The notes under the pieces were generated by a model. It worked only from the letters and a program-made list of their open reading frames with translations, did not search any database and was not told where the DNA came from. A stretch of 64,000 bases of DNA from an uncultured Elusimicrobiales bacterium (lineage in GTDB: Bacteria > Elusimicrobiota > Elusimicrobia > Elusimicrobiales > Elusimicrobiaceae), in assembly GCA_934667625.1 (NCBI GenBank), contig CAKUMH010000002.1, positions 101,712 to 165,711 of the forward strand. Reading direction: 5' to 3'. Both the position numbers and the translations under genes were made by a program. This document shows positions 8,893 to 17,396 of the stretch, piece by piece; within the stretch, counting starts at the first letter, position 1; each line of letters begins with the position of its first letter.

Positions 8893-10686
8893 ATGAAAAA
8901 AATTAACTTTATGCTCACTGCGTTCCGCGACGGGTTCCAATCCGTGTACGGGGCGCGCGTACTGACCAAAGATTTTATGCCGGCTGTAGAAGCCGCCCGC
9001 CACGCAGGCATTAACCATATGGAATTTGGCGGCGGGGCGCGCTTTCAGGCGCTGTATTTTTACTGCAACGAAGACGCCTTTGCCATGATGGACACCTTCC
9101 GCAAAACCGCCGGACCGGACGCCAACCTGCAAACCCTCGCCCGCGGCGTGAACGTGGTGGGGTTGGAAAGCCAATCCAGCGACGTGATTAAAGCCCATGC
9201 CCAGCTGTTTAAAAAACACGGCACCACCACCATCCGCAACTTTGATGCGTTAAACGACGTAAACAACCTGATTTATTCCGGTAAATGCATCCACGAAGCG
9301 GGCCTTAAACACGAAGTAACCGTTACCATGATGTCTTTGGCCCCTGGGTGGGACCATACGGGCAAAATCCACACCGAGGAATTTTACGAAAAAATCCTCC
9401 GCCAAATTTTAGATTCCGGCGTCCCGTTTGACTCCGTCTGCTTCAAAGACGCGTCCGGTACGTCCACTCCGGCCACCGTCGGCAAAACGATTGCCATGGC
9501 CAAAAAATTGTTGCCGCAAGGCACGAAGGTGGCCTTCCATACGCACGAAACGGCCGGCAACGCCATTGCCTGCTGCTTAGAGGCCATTCACGCGGGCGTG
9601 GACCAGCTGGATCTCTCCATGCAGCCCGTTTCCGGCGGCACCTGCCAGCCCGATATTTTGACCGTGTGGCACGCCTTGCGCGGCACGGAATATACCTTGG
9701 ATATTGACCCGCAAAAAATCCGCGAGGCCGAAAATGTGTTCCAGGACTGCATGAGCAAATACTTCCTGCCGCCCGAGGCCACCAAGGTCAACCCGATTAT
9801 TCCCTTCTCGCCCTTGCCCGGCGGCGCACTGACCGCCAACACGCAGATGATGCGCGACAACGGCACCTTTGATAAATTCCCCGAAGTGGTAAAAGCAATG
9901 GGCGAGTGCGTGAAGTTGGGCGGGTTCGGCACGTCCGTTACCCCGGTTTCCCAGTTCTATTTCCAACAGGCGTACAGCAACGTTATGTTTGGCCCGTGGA
10001 AGAAGATCACCCCCGGATACGGCAAAATGGTGCTCGGCTATTTTGGCAAAACGCCCGTGGAACCCGATCCGTCCGTGGTGAAAGAAGCCAGCGAACAGCT
10101 GGGCCTTCCCCCCACGACCAAAACCCCGCTTGAAATCAACGACGCGGACCCCAAGAAAGGCCTGAAAGCCGCCGAAGAAAAATTGAAAGAGGCGGGACTG
10201 CCGGTAACGGAAGAAAACACGTTCATCGTGGCCACCTGCGCCGACAAAGGGCTTTTATTCTTAAAGGGCCAAGCCAAAGTGAACGGTATCCGCTGGGCCA
10301 AAGACGCCAAGAAAGCCGCGGCGAATGACGGCCCCGTCAATGTGACCGTCAACGGCAAAACTTATACGGTGTCCTTCAGCGGCAACGACGCAGTGGTGAA
10401 CGGAAAACGCTATGCTGTTTCCGCCGCCGCGGCGACTGAAAAAGCGGCTGACAAAAAATCCGAAGGGGCGGCCGCCGGGGGCGTGGTAAAATCCCCGCTG
10501 CCGGGCGCTGTGCTGCGCCTGTCCGTTAAGGAAGGCGATAAGGTGAGCGAAGGCCAGGAAATCCTGGTTTTGGAAGCCATGAAGATGGAAACCGCCGTTA
10601 CCGCGCCGGCCTCCGGCACCATTCACTTGTCTGCCAAACAGGGCGACCAAGTGCAAACGGGCGACCTGCTCGCGGAAATTAAATAA
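8893..10686 (+). CDS. oadA: Biotin-dependent oxaloacetate decarboxylase-type alpha subunit
   Basis: Carboxyltransferase that moves CO2 from a 2-oxo acid to its own biotin, probably oxaloacetate to pyruvate. Order: HMGL-type TIM barrel (about 1-280), the conserved carboxylase domain (about 290-450), an Ala/Lys linker, and a biotinyl domain with LEAMKMET whose acceptor lysine is residue 564. The barrel keeps metal-site and lysine motifs in variant form: FRDGFQS instead of the usual RDAHQS, FKDASGTSTPATV, HTHETAG, and SGGTCQPD. At 597 residues the length is normal. AAGGA precedes the ATG. It sits between gamma and beta subunits and next to birA. Because the barrel motifs diverge, the true substrate could be another beta-keto acid. 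Confidence 0.88.
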   Translation: MKKINFMLTAFRDGFQSVYGARVLTKDFMPAVEAARHAGINHMEFGGGARFQALYFYCNEDAFAMMDTFRKTAGPDANLQTLARGVNVVGLESQSSDVIKAHAQLFKKHGTTTIRNFDALNDVNNLIYSGKCIHEAGLKHEVTVTMMSLAPGWDHTGKIHTEEFYEKILRQILDSGVPFDSVCFKDASGTSTPATVGKTIAMAKKLLPQGTKVAFHTHETAGNAIACCLEAIHAGVDQLDLSMQPVSGGTCQPDILTVWHALRGTEYTLDIDPQKIREAENVFQDCMSKYFLPPEATKVNPIIPFSPLPGGALTANTQMMRDNGTFDKFPEVVKAMGECVKLGGFGTSVTPVSQFYFQQAYSNVMFGPWKKITPGYGKMVLGYFGKTPVEPDPSVVKEASEQLGLPPTTKTPLEINDADPKKGLKAAEEKLKEAGLPVTEENTFIVATCADKGLLFLKGQAKVNGIRWAKDAKKAAANDGPVNVTVNGKTYTVSFSGNDAVVNGKRYAVSAAAATEKAADKKSEGAAAGGVVKSPLPGAVLRLSVKEGDKVSEGQEILVLEAMKMETAVTAPASGTIHLSAKQGDQVQTGDLLAEIK

Positions 10687-10697
10687 GAGGAACCCCT

Positions 10698-11864
10698 ATG
10701 GATATTTTGCAAGCCTTAACTCAAATCTGGCAGACCACGGGGATTTACACCGTCACCTGGCAACAGCTGACGATGATTGCCGTGTGCTGCTTTCTGTTGT
10801 GGCTGGGCATTAAAAAGCAGTTTGAACCGCTGCTTTTAATCCCCATTGCCTTTGGCGGCCTGCTGGCCAACATCCCCATGCCCCCCGGCGAAGCAATCGC
10901 CGGGCCCAACGGGTTTTTGGGCATTGTGTTTAACTTTGGGATTAACTCCGGGCTCTTCCCGCTGTTCATCTTTATGGCGGTAGGCGCCATGACGGACTTC
11001 GGCCCGCTGATTGCCAACCCCAAAATGGCACTTTTGGGCGGGGCGGCACAGTTTGGCATCTTTGCCACGCTGATCGGCGCAATTGCCCTTTCGTACATCC
11101 ACATCGGTGGGGACCAGCTTTTTGCCTTTGGTTTAAAAGAGGCGGCTTCTATCGGTATTATCGGCGGGGCGGACGGCCCGACGTCTATTTACCTCACCAC
11201 GCGCTTGGCACCCGACTTGCTGGGAGCCATTGCCGTGGCGGCGTATTCGTACATGGCGTTAGTGCCGATTATCCAACCGCCCATTATGAAACTGCTCACC
11301 ACCCAGGAAGAGCGCAAAATCCGCATGCAGCAATTGCGCCCCGTTTCCAAGCGGGAAAAGATTTTGTTCCCGCTCGTAATCCTGCTTATGTGCGCCCTGT
11401 TGCTGCCGTCCGCCGCACCGCTTATCGGTGCGCTGACGTTTGGGAACTTGGTAAAAGAATCCGGCGTGGCGGAGCGCTTGTCTAAAACCCTGCAAAACGA
11501 GTTCTGCAACATCACCACTATTTTGCTGGGCTTATCGGTAGGGTCCAAGCTCCAATCGGACAAGTTCCTCACCACCGAGACCTTGGGCATTTTGCTACTG
11601 GGGATTGTGGCCTTCTCCATTGCCACGGCCTCGGGCGTACTGCTGGCTAAGCTGATGAACTGCTTTAGCAAAACCAAAATCAATCCGCTCATCGGCTCTG
11701 CCGGCGTGTCCGCCGTGCCAATGGCGGCCCGCGTTTCCAACAAAGTCGGCTTGGAATACGACAAGACCAACTACCTGCTGATGCACGCCATGGGCCCCAA
11801 CGTGGCCGGCGTAATTGGCAGCGCGGTGGCGGCGGGTGTGCTGCTGGCACTGCTGGGCAAATAA
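10698..11864 (+). CDS. oadB: Sodium-pump decarboxylase beta subunit (OadB-like)
   Basis: Integral membrane subunit that decarboxylates carboxybiotin and exports sodium. The 388 residues contain many hydrophobic helices and the family motifs GVGAMTDFGPLIANPK-like (here AVGAMTDFGPLIANPKMALLGGAAQFGIF), GGADGPTSIYLTTRLAPDLLGAIAVAAYSYMALVPIIQPP, and the C-terminal NPLIGSAGVSAVPMAARV ... LLMHAMGPNVAGVIGSAVAAG. The Asp in GGADGPT is the sodium-coupling residue of the family. AGAGGAA precedes the ATG. Last gene of the birA-oadGAB unit, followed by a strong terminator. The complex would couple carboxylate fermentation to a sodium gradient. Confidence 0.95.
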   Translation: MDILQALTQIWQTTGIYTVTWQQLTMIAVCCFLLWLGIKKQFEPLLLIPIAFGGLLANIPMPPGEAIAGPNGFLGIVFNFGINSGLFPLFIFMAVGAMTDFGPLIANPKMALLGGAAQFGIFATLIGAIALSYIHIGGDQLFAFGLKEAASIGIIGGADGPTSIYLTTRLAPDLLGAIAVAAYSYMALVPIIQPPIMKLLTTQEERKIRMQQLRPVSKREKILFPLVILLMCALLLPSAAPLIGALTFGNLVKESGVAERLSKTLQNEFCNITTILLGLSVGSKLQSDKFLTTETLGILLLGIVAFSIATASGVLLAKLMNCFSKTKINPLIGSAGVSAVPMAARVSNKVGLEYDKTNYLLMHAMGPNVAGVIGSAVAAGVLLALLGK

Positions 11865-11880
11865 GTTTCACAAACACCGA

Positions 11881-11913
11881 AAAGGCCCCGGGCGAAAACC
11901 CGGGGCCTTTTTT
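11881..11913 (+). terminator. Terminator of the birA-oad operon
   Basis: A 12-bp stem (11881-11892 with 11899-11910, loop CGAAAA) ends in a T run. The T run is directly followed by the -10 region of the next gene. Confidence 0.9.
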
Positions 11914-11927
11914 GCTACAATACTGTT
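11913..11927 (+). promoter_or_regulatory. Extended -10 promoter of the GT8 gene
   Basis: TGCTACAAT with the hexamer at 11916-11921 ends six bases before the ATG at 11928; no Shine-Dalgarno is present, suggesting a leaderless transcript. Confidence 0.45.
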
Positions 11928-12845
11928 ATGAAAAATACCGCTATTATTCTGGGAGCCACCGGGAACCTGGCCTTTGCTTTGGGCGTGGTTTTGCGCGGGC
12001 TCAAAAAATATAACGCCACGCTATTGGCTGAATCCGACATTTTTGTCTACTACCAAAATATGGAGGAGCCGCTGCGCCAGGCGCTGGCAAGCATCATCCC
12101 CTGCCAATTTCTGCCCTATAAATTTCCGCATATGGAAAATATGCGTCCGCATGTGTTGCGCGATTACGGCGAAATGACTTTTGTTCGCTATGAGTGCTTC
12201 CGCTATCTAAAAAATTACGAATATGTATTGTGGCTGGATGCAGATATTTTGATACAGGGAGATATTTCGGGCATGCGTAAGCAAATTCCACACGGAATCG
12301 GCTTCCGCCGCGAGTACTACGACGAACGCGTGCGCGTGAATTTTTTGGCAGACATCCCCGGGTTTAAAATGGATGCCCCGCATTACAATGCCGGGATTAT
12401 GGCTATTAGCCGGGCCTTGGGGAAAAATTCGGATAAACTCTCCGACTGGTGCTACCAAAAGACGGCGGAAATCAGCGAGAATTTGTATTATCCAGACCAA
12501 GGCATCCTGCTCTTACTGTGCCAGCAGTTCGGCCTGATGATTGACCCGCTGGATGAAAAATACAACTGCGAGGCACGCCGCACGCACCAAGCCTTAAAAC
12601 AGGCCGCTTTGGTACATGCCGTGGGACACCGCAAGTTTTGGAAGTATTATTATTTTGACCAATGGTTCCGCTTTTACAAGAAAGGCGTAAAGGAAAACGG
12701 CCTTGTGTGCCAAAATAATTTTACGGCGTTTAAAAAACTGGGGCTTTTAAAATATCCTCTGTTTCAGGCTGCACCTAATCCGGCCAAGTATCCCCTTAAA
12801 TTTGTCACCTACTTGGTCCGCGCCTGTTTACACTGCAATTATTAG
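11928..12845 (+). CDS. Glycosyltransferase, GT8-like
   Basis: Probably transfers a hexose from a nucleotide sugar onto a surface glycan; acceptor unknown. The 305 residues show the GT-A/GT8 signature: an N-terminal nucleotide-binding strand, a DxD metal motif in YVLWLDADILI near residue 104, the acceptor-side block PHYNAGIMAI, YYPDQGIL, and a C-terminal HAVGHRKFW that parallels the H-x-G-x-x-K-W end of the family. No signal peptide or membrane helix is visible, so it acts in the cytoplasm or at the membrane face. It is monocistronic, bounded by terminators on both sides. The donor sugar cannot be told from the sequence. Confidence 0.8.
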   Translation: MKNTAIILGATGNLAFALGVVLRGLKKYNATLLAESDIFVYYQNMEEPLRQALASIIPCQFLPYKFPHMENMRPHVLRDYGEMTFVRYECFRYLKNYEYVLWLDADILIQGDISGMRKQIPHGIGFRREYYDERVRVNFLADIPGFKMDAPHYNAGIMAISRALGKNSDKLSDWCYQKTAEISENLYYPDQGILLLLCQQFGLMIDPLDEKYNCEARRTHQALKQAALVHAVGHRKFWKYYYFDQWFRFYKKGVKENGLVCQNNFTAFKKLGLLKYPLFQAAPNPAKYPLKFVTYLVRACLHCNY

Positions 12846-12846
12846 C

Positions 12847-12876
12847 AAAAGGCCCCGCGTAAAAGGGGCCTTTTTT
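12847..12876 (+). terminator. Terminator after the GT8 gene
   Basis: AAAAGGCCCC (12847-12856) pairs with GGGGCCTTTT (12865-12874) around an 8-base loop, followed by T residues. It lies between the GT8 gene and convergent nth. Confidence 0.9.
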
Positions 12877-12912
12877 ATGCTTTTTTCATACTTTTTTGAA
12901 CAAAAAGCAGGT

Positions 12913-13560
12913 TCAGGCGGCTGTTTTTACTCCTTTTTGGGGGCACAAAGGGGCCATTTTGCACTGCGAGCAAAGAGGTTTGCGGGCATTACACACCTGG
13001 CGGCCATGCAAAATAAGTGCAATAGCAATCCACCCCCAGTATTCATACGGAATGATTTTAACTAAATCTTTTTCCACCTTGACGGGATCTGTCTGTTTGG
13101 TAAGCCCCAGGCGGAAAGCCAAACGCTTGACGTGGGTGTCCACCACAATGCCAGCGGGCTTTTTGAAGTAATCCCCCAACATCACATTGGCCGTTTTGCG
13201 TGCCACCCCGCGAAGGGAAAGCAGATCCTCCATATTTTGCGGCACCTCTCCGCCAAAGACTTCGCAAATACGTTTGGAACTTTCAATTAAAGATAGGGCC
13301 TTGCTGTGGTAAAAACCGGCGGAATGGATGATTTTTTCTACATCCTTCAGGTCCGCCGCGGCCAACGCGTGCGCCGTAGGGTATTTTTTAAATAAATGCG
13401 GGGTAATTTGGTTCACGCGTGCGTCCGTGCACTGGGCCGACAAAATGACCGCGCACAATAGCTGCCAGGCACTTTGGTGGTGCAAGGGAATGATATGCTT
13501 GGGGTACAGTTTCCTAAGCGCCGCAAGCAGGGCGGAAACATCCGTTTTTTTAGCGGGCAT
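12913..13560 (-). CDS. nth: Endonuclease III (DNA glycosylase/AP lyase)
   Basis: Removes oxidised pyrimidines and nicks abasic sites in base-excision repair. The 215-residue protein has the helix-hairpin-helix with catalytic lysine (LLSLRGVARKTANVML), the catalytic aspartate in VDTHVKRLAFRLG, and the 4Fe-4S ligand pattern C-x6-C-x2-C-x5-C (CNARKPLCSQCKMAPLC) at the end. The start at 13560 (MPAKKTDV) is preferred to the upstream in-frame 13584 because a G-rich Shine-Dalgarno precedes it. It overlaps the 3' end of the upstream permease gene by 11 bases, so it is the last gene of the znu unit; that linkage looks positional rather than functional. Confidence 0.95.
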   Translation of the reverse strand: MPAKKTDVSALLAALRKLYPKHIIPLHHQSAWQLLCAVILSAQCTDARVNQITPHLFKKYPTAHALAAADLKDVEKIIHSAGFYHSKALSLIESSKRICEVFGGEVPQNMEDLLSLRGVARKTANVMLGDYFKKPAGIVVDTHVKRLAFRLGLTKQTDPVKVEKDLVKIIPYEYWGWIAIALILHGRQVCNARKPLCSQCKMAPLCPQKGVKTAA

Positions 13561-14368
13561 GGTTTGCCCCCGTTTTGGCAACAATATAACAGACGGCTAA
13601 AACGAGCAAATTGACCAAAATAATGGTGGCACCGGACGGAATGTTAAACACAAAGGAAAAGTAAACGCCCCCCCACACGCTGGCCACGCCAAAACAGGCC
13701 GAACACCACAGTACTTGCTTAAAAGTGCGCGCCACCAATAAGGCTGACACCGGCGGAATGATAAGAAGGGCCGAAATAAGGAAAATCCCCACCACTTTAA
13801 ACGCCAGCACCACGGCAATAGAGGTAACCACCACCAAACCCGTATTTACGGCATCCACCTTTACGCCGCGCGTGCGGGCAAAAGGTTCATCAAAACAGGC
13901 GGACGTAATGGCACGGTAAAAAAAGAAGAGTGCCGCCAGCACGGCCAGCAGCAACGCCCCGCATAAAACGGCTTCGTCCCAAGAAACCGTTAAAATACTG
14001 CCAAACAGGTAGCCCAACAAATCGGTATTAAAACCACCGGCAAAGGCCGTAATCAACAATCCGACCGAAAGCCCGGCCGCACTGACAATGCCGATGGCGG
14101 CGTCTCCGTAAATTTTAAACTTTTGGGTGATCTTCATAATCCCCAAGGATGCCAGCACCACCACGGGCACGGACATGTAGACGGGATTGGTGGACGTCAG
14201 CAACGCCGCGGCCACACCCGTTAAGCATACATGGCTCATGCCGTCCCCAATCAGAGACAGCCGTTTAAGCACCAAAAACACGCCGATAAGTGCACAGGCG
14301 GCCGCCACCAAACTGCCGGCCAAGAGCCCGCGCTGGACAAAACCGTAACTAAGAAATTCGCCCATCAT
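13550..14368 (-). CDS. znuB: Zinc/manganese ABC transporter permease (ZnuB family)
   Basis: Membrane channel of a cluster-9 metal importer. The 272 residues form about eight hydrophobic helices with the family blocks GLLAGSLVAAACALIGVFLVLKRLSLIGDGMSH, the DLLGYLFGSILTVSW loop, and DAVNTGLVVVTSIAVVLAFKVVGIFLISALLIIPPVSALL, the EAA-like contact with the ATPase. Of two adjacent ATG codons, the first (14366-14368) has GGAGG at a 7-base spacing. It overlaps the ATPase gene by 4 bases. Metal specificity (Zn or Mn) is not decided by the permease. Confidence 0.93.
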   Translation of the reverse strand: MMGEFLSYGFVQRGLLAGSLVAAACALIGVFLVLKRLSLIGDGMSHVCLTGVAAALLTSTNPVYMSVPVVVLASLGIMKITQKFKIYGDAAIGIVSAAGLSVGLLITAFAGGFNTDLLGYLFGSILTVSWDEAVLCGALLLAVLAALFFFYRAITSACFDEPFARTRGVKVDAVNTGLVVVTSIAVVLAFKVVGIFLISALLIIPPVSALLVARTFKQVLWCSACFGVASVWGGVYFSFVFNIPSGATIILVNLLVLAVCYIVAKTGANHAR

Positions 14369-15153
14369 TTTTGCACCTCCCCACAGGAACATCCCAACGG
14401 GCAATGCCCGTGGTTGTGCAGGTGGTCAATAGTATGTTGGGCAAAGGCGCCCAGTTTTTCGGCCACTTGCGGAGAATGGCAAAACTCTTCTTTGGTGCCA
14501 AAAAAGACCAGTGTTTTATCCACATACATAAATTTAGAAATATACTTGCCAACCTCACCCGTATCGTGCGTAATGAGCAAAATCGTAACGCCTTGCTTGG
14601 CATTGAGCTCGCCCAGCAAATCAAAAAATTGTTCGCGCGAAGCCGCATCCAACGCAGTGGAAGGTTCATCCAAAATAAGCAGTTCGGGATGGCTGACCAG
14701 GGCGCGCGCCAGCAACACGCGCTGCTGCTGCCCGATAGATAAATCGCTAAAAATACGGCTGGCATATTCGCGTGTATGCGTTTTTTGCATAGCGTCGTAC
14801 ACCTGCTTCAGCTCCGCTACGCCAACCCCGCTTCCCACGCGGCCTGGCAAACCCATAAGCACTACCTCTTCGGCCGAAATGGGGAACCCGCTCTGCGCTA
14901 CGGGGCTTTTTTGCGCTAAATAACCGATTTTTTGCCAGTCTTTAAACCGCGCTAATGGTTGGCCAAACAACTTAATTTCGCCCTGGCCTTTCTCCAACCC
15001 CAAGAGCAATTTGAGCAGAGTGGTTTTTCCGCCGCCGTTTGGACCAATGAGGCCCACGTAATCACCAGCCTGTATGGAAAAGGAAATCCCCTCCAGCACC
15101 GGAACACGCACATAGGCAAAATGCAAATCTTTGGCTTCAATTACGCTTGGCAT
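14365..15153 (-). CDS. znuC: Zinc/manganese ABC transporter ATPase (ZnuC family)
   Basis: Energises the metal importer. The 262 residues include Walker A GPNGGGKTT (near 38-46), a Q-loop, the signature DLSIGQQQR (a variant of LSGGQ), Walker B LLILDEPSTALD, and the H-loop LITHD. The C-terminus is rich in His and Cys (HTIDHLHNHGHCPLGCSCG), a plausible metal-binding sensor tail not needed for the ATPase fold and of interest for a metal transporter. It overlaps znuA by 13 bases and znuB by 4, a tightly coupled operon. Confidence 0.95.
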   Translation of the reverse strand: MPSVIEAKDLHFAYVRVPVLEGISFSIQAGDYVGLIGPNGGGKTTLLKLLLGLEKGQGEIKLFGQPLARFKDWQKIGYLAQKSPVAQSGFPISAEEVVLMGLPGRVGSGVGVAELKQVYDAMQKTHTREYASRIFSDLSIGQQQRVLLARALVSHPELLILDEPSTALDAASREQFFDLLGELNAKQGVTILLITHDTGEVGKYISKFMYVDKTLVFFGTKEEFCHSPQVAEKLGAFAQHTIDHLHNHGHCPLGCSCGEVQK

Positions 15154-16028
15154 TTAAGCCCCCTTTTTAAATTTTCCAAGTTGCGACGCATAAGCTCCGC
15201 GTAGGTGACGCCCTGTTCAAAATCCGCCTTAGAAACACTTTCCACCGTGTAAAGCGGCAGAACTTGCACCCCCGTTTCCTGCGACACCGTGGCCGCCAAG
15301 CGCGGGGAAAGGGTCGGTTCGGTAAAAATGGCCGGCACGTGATTTTGCTTAATGAGCACAATCAAATCCGCCAAGCGGCGGGCCGAATGTTCACCGTCGT
15401 GGGAAGAGCCAGCTAGGGCGGAAAGCGACAGCTGGTATTCTTTGGCTAAAAGGCCAAACGCCAAGTGTCCAATATGCACAAGCTGACGGCTTTGGCAATG
15501 GGCCAGTTCTGTTTGATAGGCGGTCTGCAGGCGGGTAAGCTCTGCTTGCATTTGCTGTAAATTGGCTTGGTAAACGTCCGCGTGGGCGGGGTCTTTTTCG
15601 GCCAGAGCTGACGATAATCCCTGCGCCATGTGGGCCATATTGGTAAAACTCATCCAAATATGCAGGTCTGGGGACGGAGCGGCAAAATCCGCCAAGCGCA
15701 CCACCCGGGAAGAACTGCCCGCCCCACTGACAATATCCCGCGCCCATGGTTCCAGGGAATCGGATACGTACACAAAAAGGTCTGCCTGTCTGACCGCAAC
15801 CAAGGCACCGGGGGTAGGCTCAAAGGAATGAGGTTCGGCATTAGGAGGCAGCAACATGGAAACATCCGCCTGGCTGCCTGCTAGCTGCTTGGCCAGAGTA
15901 TATGGAACATAGCCCGACGAAACGACCTGCAATTTTCCGTCCGTATGAACGGGCGTCTTGTGCGCGTGAAAGAGCCAAAGGCCTACAGATAAAGCGGCTA
16001 AAAGAAAAATAAAAATTATTTTTTTCAT
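15141..16028 (-). CDS. znuA: Metal-binding periplasmic protein of the Zn/Mn ABC importer (ZnuA family)
   Basis: Captures Zn or Mn in the periplasm and hands it to the permease. The 295-residue protein has an N-terminal hydrophobic signal/anchor (KKIIFIFLLAALSVGLWLFHAH), then a cluster-9 two-lobe fold with expected ligands: His in PHSFEP, His in DLHIWMS, His in HIGHLAF, and the acidic residue in FTEPTLS. The His-rich loop of E. coli ZnuA is missing, as in many Mn or mixed-metal binders. AGGGAG precedes the ATG. First gene of znuA-znuC-znuB-nth. Zn is more likely because of the His-rich tail in the partner ATPase, but this is inference. Confidence 0.92.
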   Translation of the reverse strand: MKKIIFIFLLAALSVGLWLFHAHKTPVHTDGKLQVVSSGYVPYTLAKQLAGSQADVSMLLPPNAEPHSFEPTPGALVAVRQADLFVYVSDSLEPWARDIVSGAGSSSRVVRLADFAAPSPDLHIWMSFTNMAHMAQGLSSALAEKDPAHADVYQANLQQMQAELTRLQTAYQTELAHCQSRQLVHIGHLAFGLLAKEYQLSLSALAGSSHDGEHSARRLADLIVLIKQNHVPAIFTEPTLSPRLAATVSQETGVQVLPLYTVESVSKADFEQGVTYAELMRRNLENLKRGLKCQA

Positions 16029-16126
16029 AAATTTTGTACTCCCTAACTTTATTATATTATACGATTTTCCGCTCCGAAAACGGACCGTCGTAATTTACTA
16101 TAATGTACAAAAGGAGGTTTTGAACC
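16029..16126. promoter_or_regulatory. Divergent promoter region between znuA and the EamA gene
   Basis: On the plus strand TATAAT at 16099-16104 serves the EamA gene. On the minus strand TATAAT lies at 16056-16061 for znuA. An imperfect palindrome TTTTC-N6-GAAAA between them could be an operator (for example for a Fur/Zur-type repressor), but no consensus box is recognised. Confidence 0.4.
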
Positions 16127-17029
16127 ATGAGTTATGTATTTGCGTTGTGTTTGGCACTGTGCTGGGGAACCGCTTTCCTGGCTACCAAAAATTTTGTAGA
16201 GGTACTGCCGCCCTATTGGGGGACCTTCTTCCGGGTGCTGGCGGGGTTGCTGTTCTTTATTGTTTTATATGGTATACAGCGGAAAAATTTAAAATGTCCC
16301 GTGCGTGAATTATGGCGTCCGTGGACAATCGGCCTGCTGCTTATTTTGCTTCCGTTTGCGGCTATTTCGTGGGGACAGCGTTTTGTGGCGCCGACGATTG
16401 GCGGTATCTTTAACGGAACGGTGCCGATATGGTCGTTTATCGCAGGGGCGGTGTTGCTAAAAGGCGAGGACCGCTTTACCTGGAGACGGGCCATTGGGGT
16501 TACGATTGGGCTGTGCGGGCTGCTGGTCATCATGCAGCCGATGATTGCCGCCGCTAAACTGGATGCGTCACCGCTGGCCCTTTACGGCTGTGTGGCGTTT
16601 CTGATTATGGCGTGGTCGTACAGTTTGGGAAATGTGCTGACCAAGAAAATTATGGTGGACAGCTCCGCCATGAGCTTGGAAGCCAACACCTTCCACCAGT
16701 ATCTCTTTTCGGCCCTGGTGCTGCTAGTCGTTTCGTTCTGCGCCGAACCCGTGCCGCCGCTTTCTGCCTTTAGCACCAAAGTGGTACTTTCCGTTATCAG
16801 TGCGGGGGTATTTTCCTCCGCGGTGGCGTTCCTGTTAATGGTGGCCTTGATCAAGCGCTGGGGTGCGACACGCATGGCGTCTGTGACGTATTTCACCCCC
16901 GTGGTGGCCATGGCCAGCGATATGATTGCTTTCGGCCGCATTCCGTCCTGGGCGGAAGTAGGCGGGCTGGGTTTAATTTTTGTGAGCTTGATTTTAATTC
17001 AAAAGAAAGTAGAACCCACAACCAAGTAA
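16127..17029 (+). CDS. EamA/DMT-family transporter
   Basis: A 300-residue inner-membrane protein with ten predicted helices in two EamA repeats (about 1-135 and 150-295); the first begins with the typical CWGTAFLATKNFVEVLPPYWGTFFRVLAG, the second ends GLGLIFVSLILIQKK. The family exports amino acids, nucleotides or other metabolites; substrate unknown here. It has the strongest ribosome-binding site in the area, AAGGAGG at 9 bases from ATG, and its own TATAAT promoter, and is closed by a terminator, so it is monocistronic. It is divergent from znuA but there is no reason to link it to metals. Confidence 0.9.
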   Translation: MSYVFALCLALCWGTAFLATKNFVEVLPPYWGTFFRVLAGLLFFIVLYGIQRKNLKCPVRELWRPWTIGLLLILLPFAAISWGQRFVAPTIGGIFNGTVPIWSFIAGAVLLKGEDRFTWRRAIGVTIGLCGLLVIMQPMIAAAKLDASPLALYGCVAFLIMAWSYSLGNVLTKKIMVDSSAMSLEANTFHQYLFSALVLLVVSFCAEPVPPLSAFSTKVVLSVISAGVFSSAVAFLLMVALIKRWGATRMASVTYFTPVVAMASDMIAFGRIPSWAEVGGLGLIFVSLILIQKKVEPTTK

Positions 17030-17046
17030 ATGGTACCGTTCCAAAG

Positions 17047-17077
17047 AACCGCCGGGTTGCAACCCGGCGGTTTTTTA
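17047..17077 (+). terminator. Terminator after the EamA gene
   Basis: A perfect 26-base palindrome (17047-17072) is followed by TTTT. The complementary strand also ends in an A/T run, so it may serve the convergent small pilin-like gene as well. Confidence 0.85.
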
Positions 17078-17114
17078 TCGGGAACCGTATTATCCCCCTG
17101 TTTGCGGTGGCTTT

Positions 17115-17387
17115 TTATTTGGCCATTTTATCAAAGGCGTCCAAGCTGGAGCTGTGCATTTCGGTCGGCACGCAGAGTTGCCCCACCATCCGCCCGTTGC
17201 ATTTGGGCGCGGCGGCCGGACGGCTCCCTTTTTGCGGCTGAGAGGCCGGTTGCACCGCTTGCAACCCGGTGTTTTTCAACACCTGACGGGTTTGGCGGGC
17301 ATATTGTTTGAGCACCGCCGCCGTTAAAAGGGCTACAATTACCGTCGCCAGCAACAACCCTATTAGTCCCATTCCTTTTTTATTCAT
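17115..17387 (-). CDS. Small prepilin-like protein lacking Glu5
   Basis: A 90-residue protein with a class-III-like signal: short basic MNKKG, then the hydrophobic stretch MGLIGLLLATVIVALLTAAVLKQY. The usual phenylalanine is Met and the +5 Glu is Gly; loss of Glu5 is a known trait of tip minor pseudopilins (GspK/PilX group). The remainder is a Pro/Gln/Ala-rich linker and a short end with two cysteines (KCNGRMVGQLCVP). AGGAG precedes the start. It stands alone, with no other pilus gene nearby. Export by the pilus machinery is inferred, and a simple membrane protein is the alternative. Confidence 0.6.
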   Translation of the reverse strand: MNKKGMGLIGLLLATVIVALLTAAVLKQYARQTRQVLKNTGLQAVQPASQPQKGSRPAAAPKCNGRMVGQLCVPTEMHSSSLDAFDKMAK

Positions 17388-17396
17388 AAAAACTCC

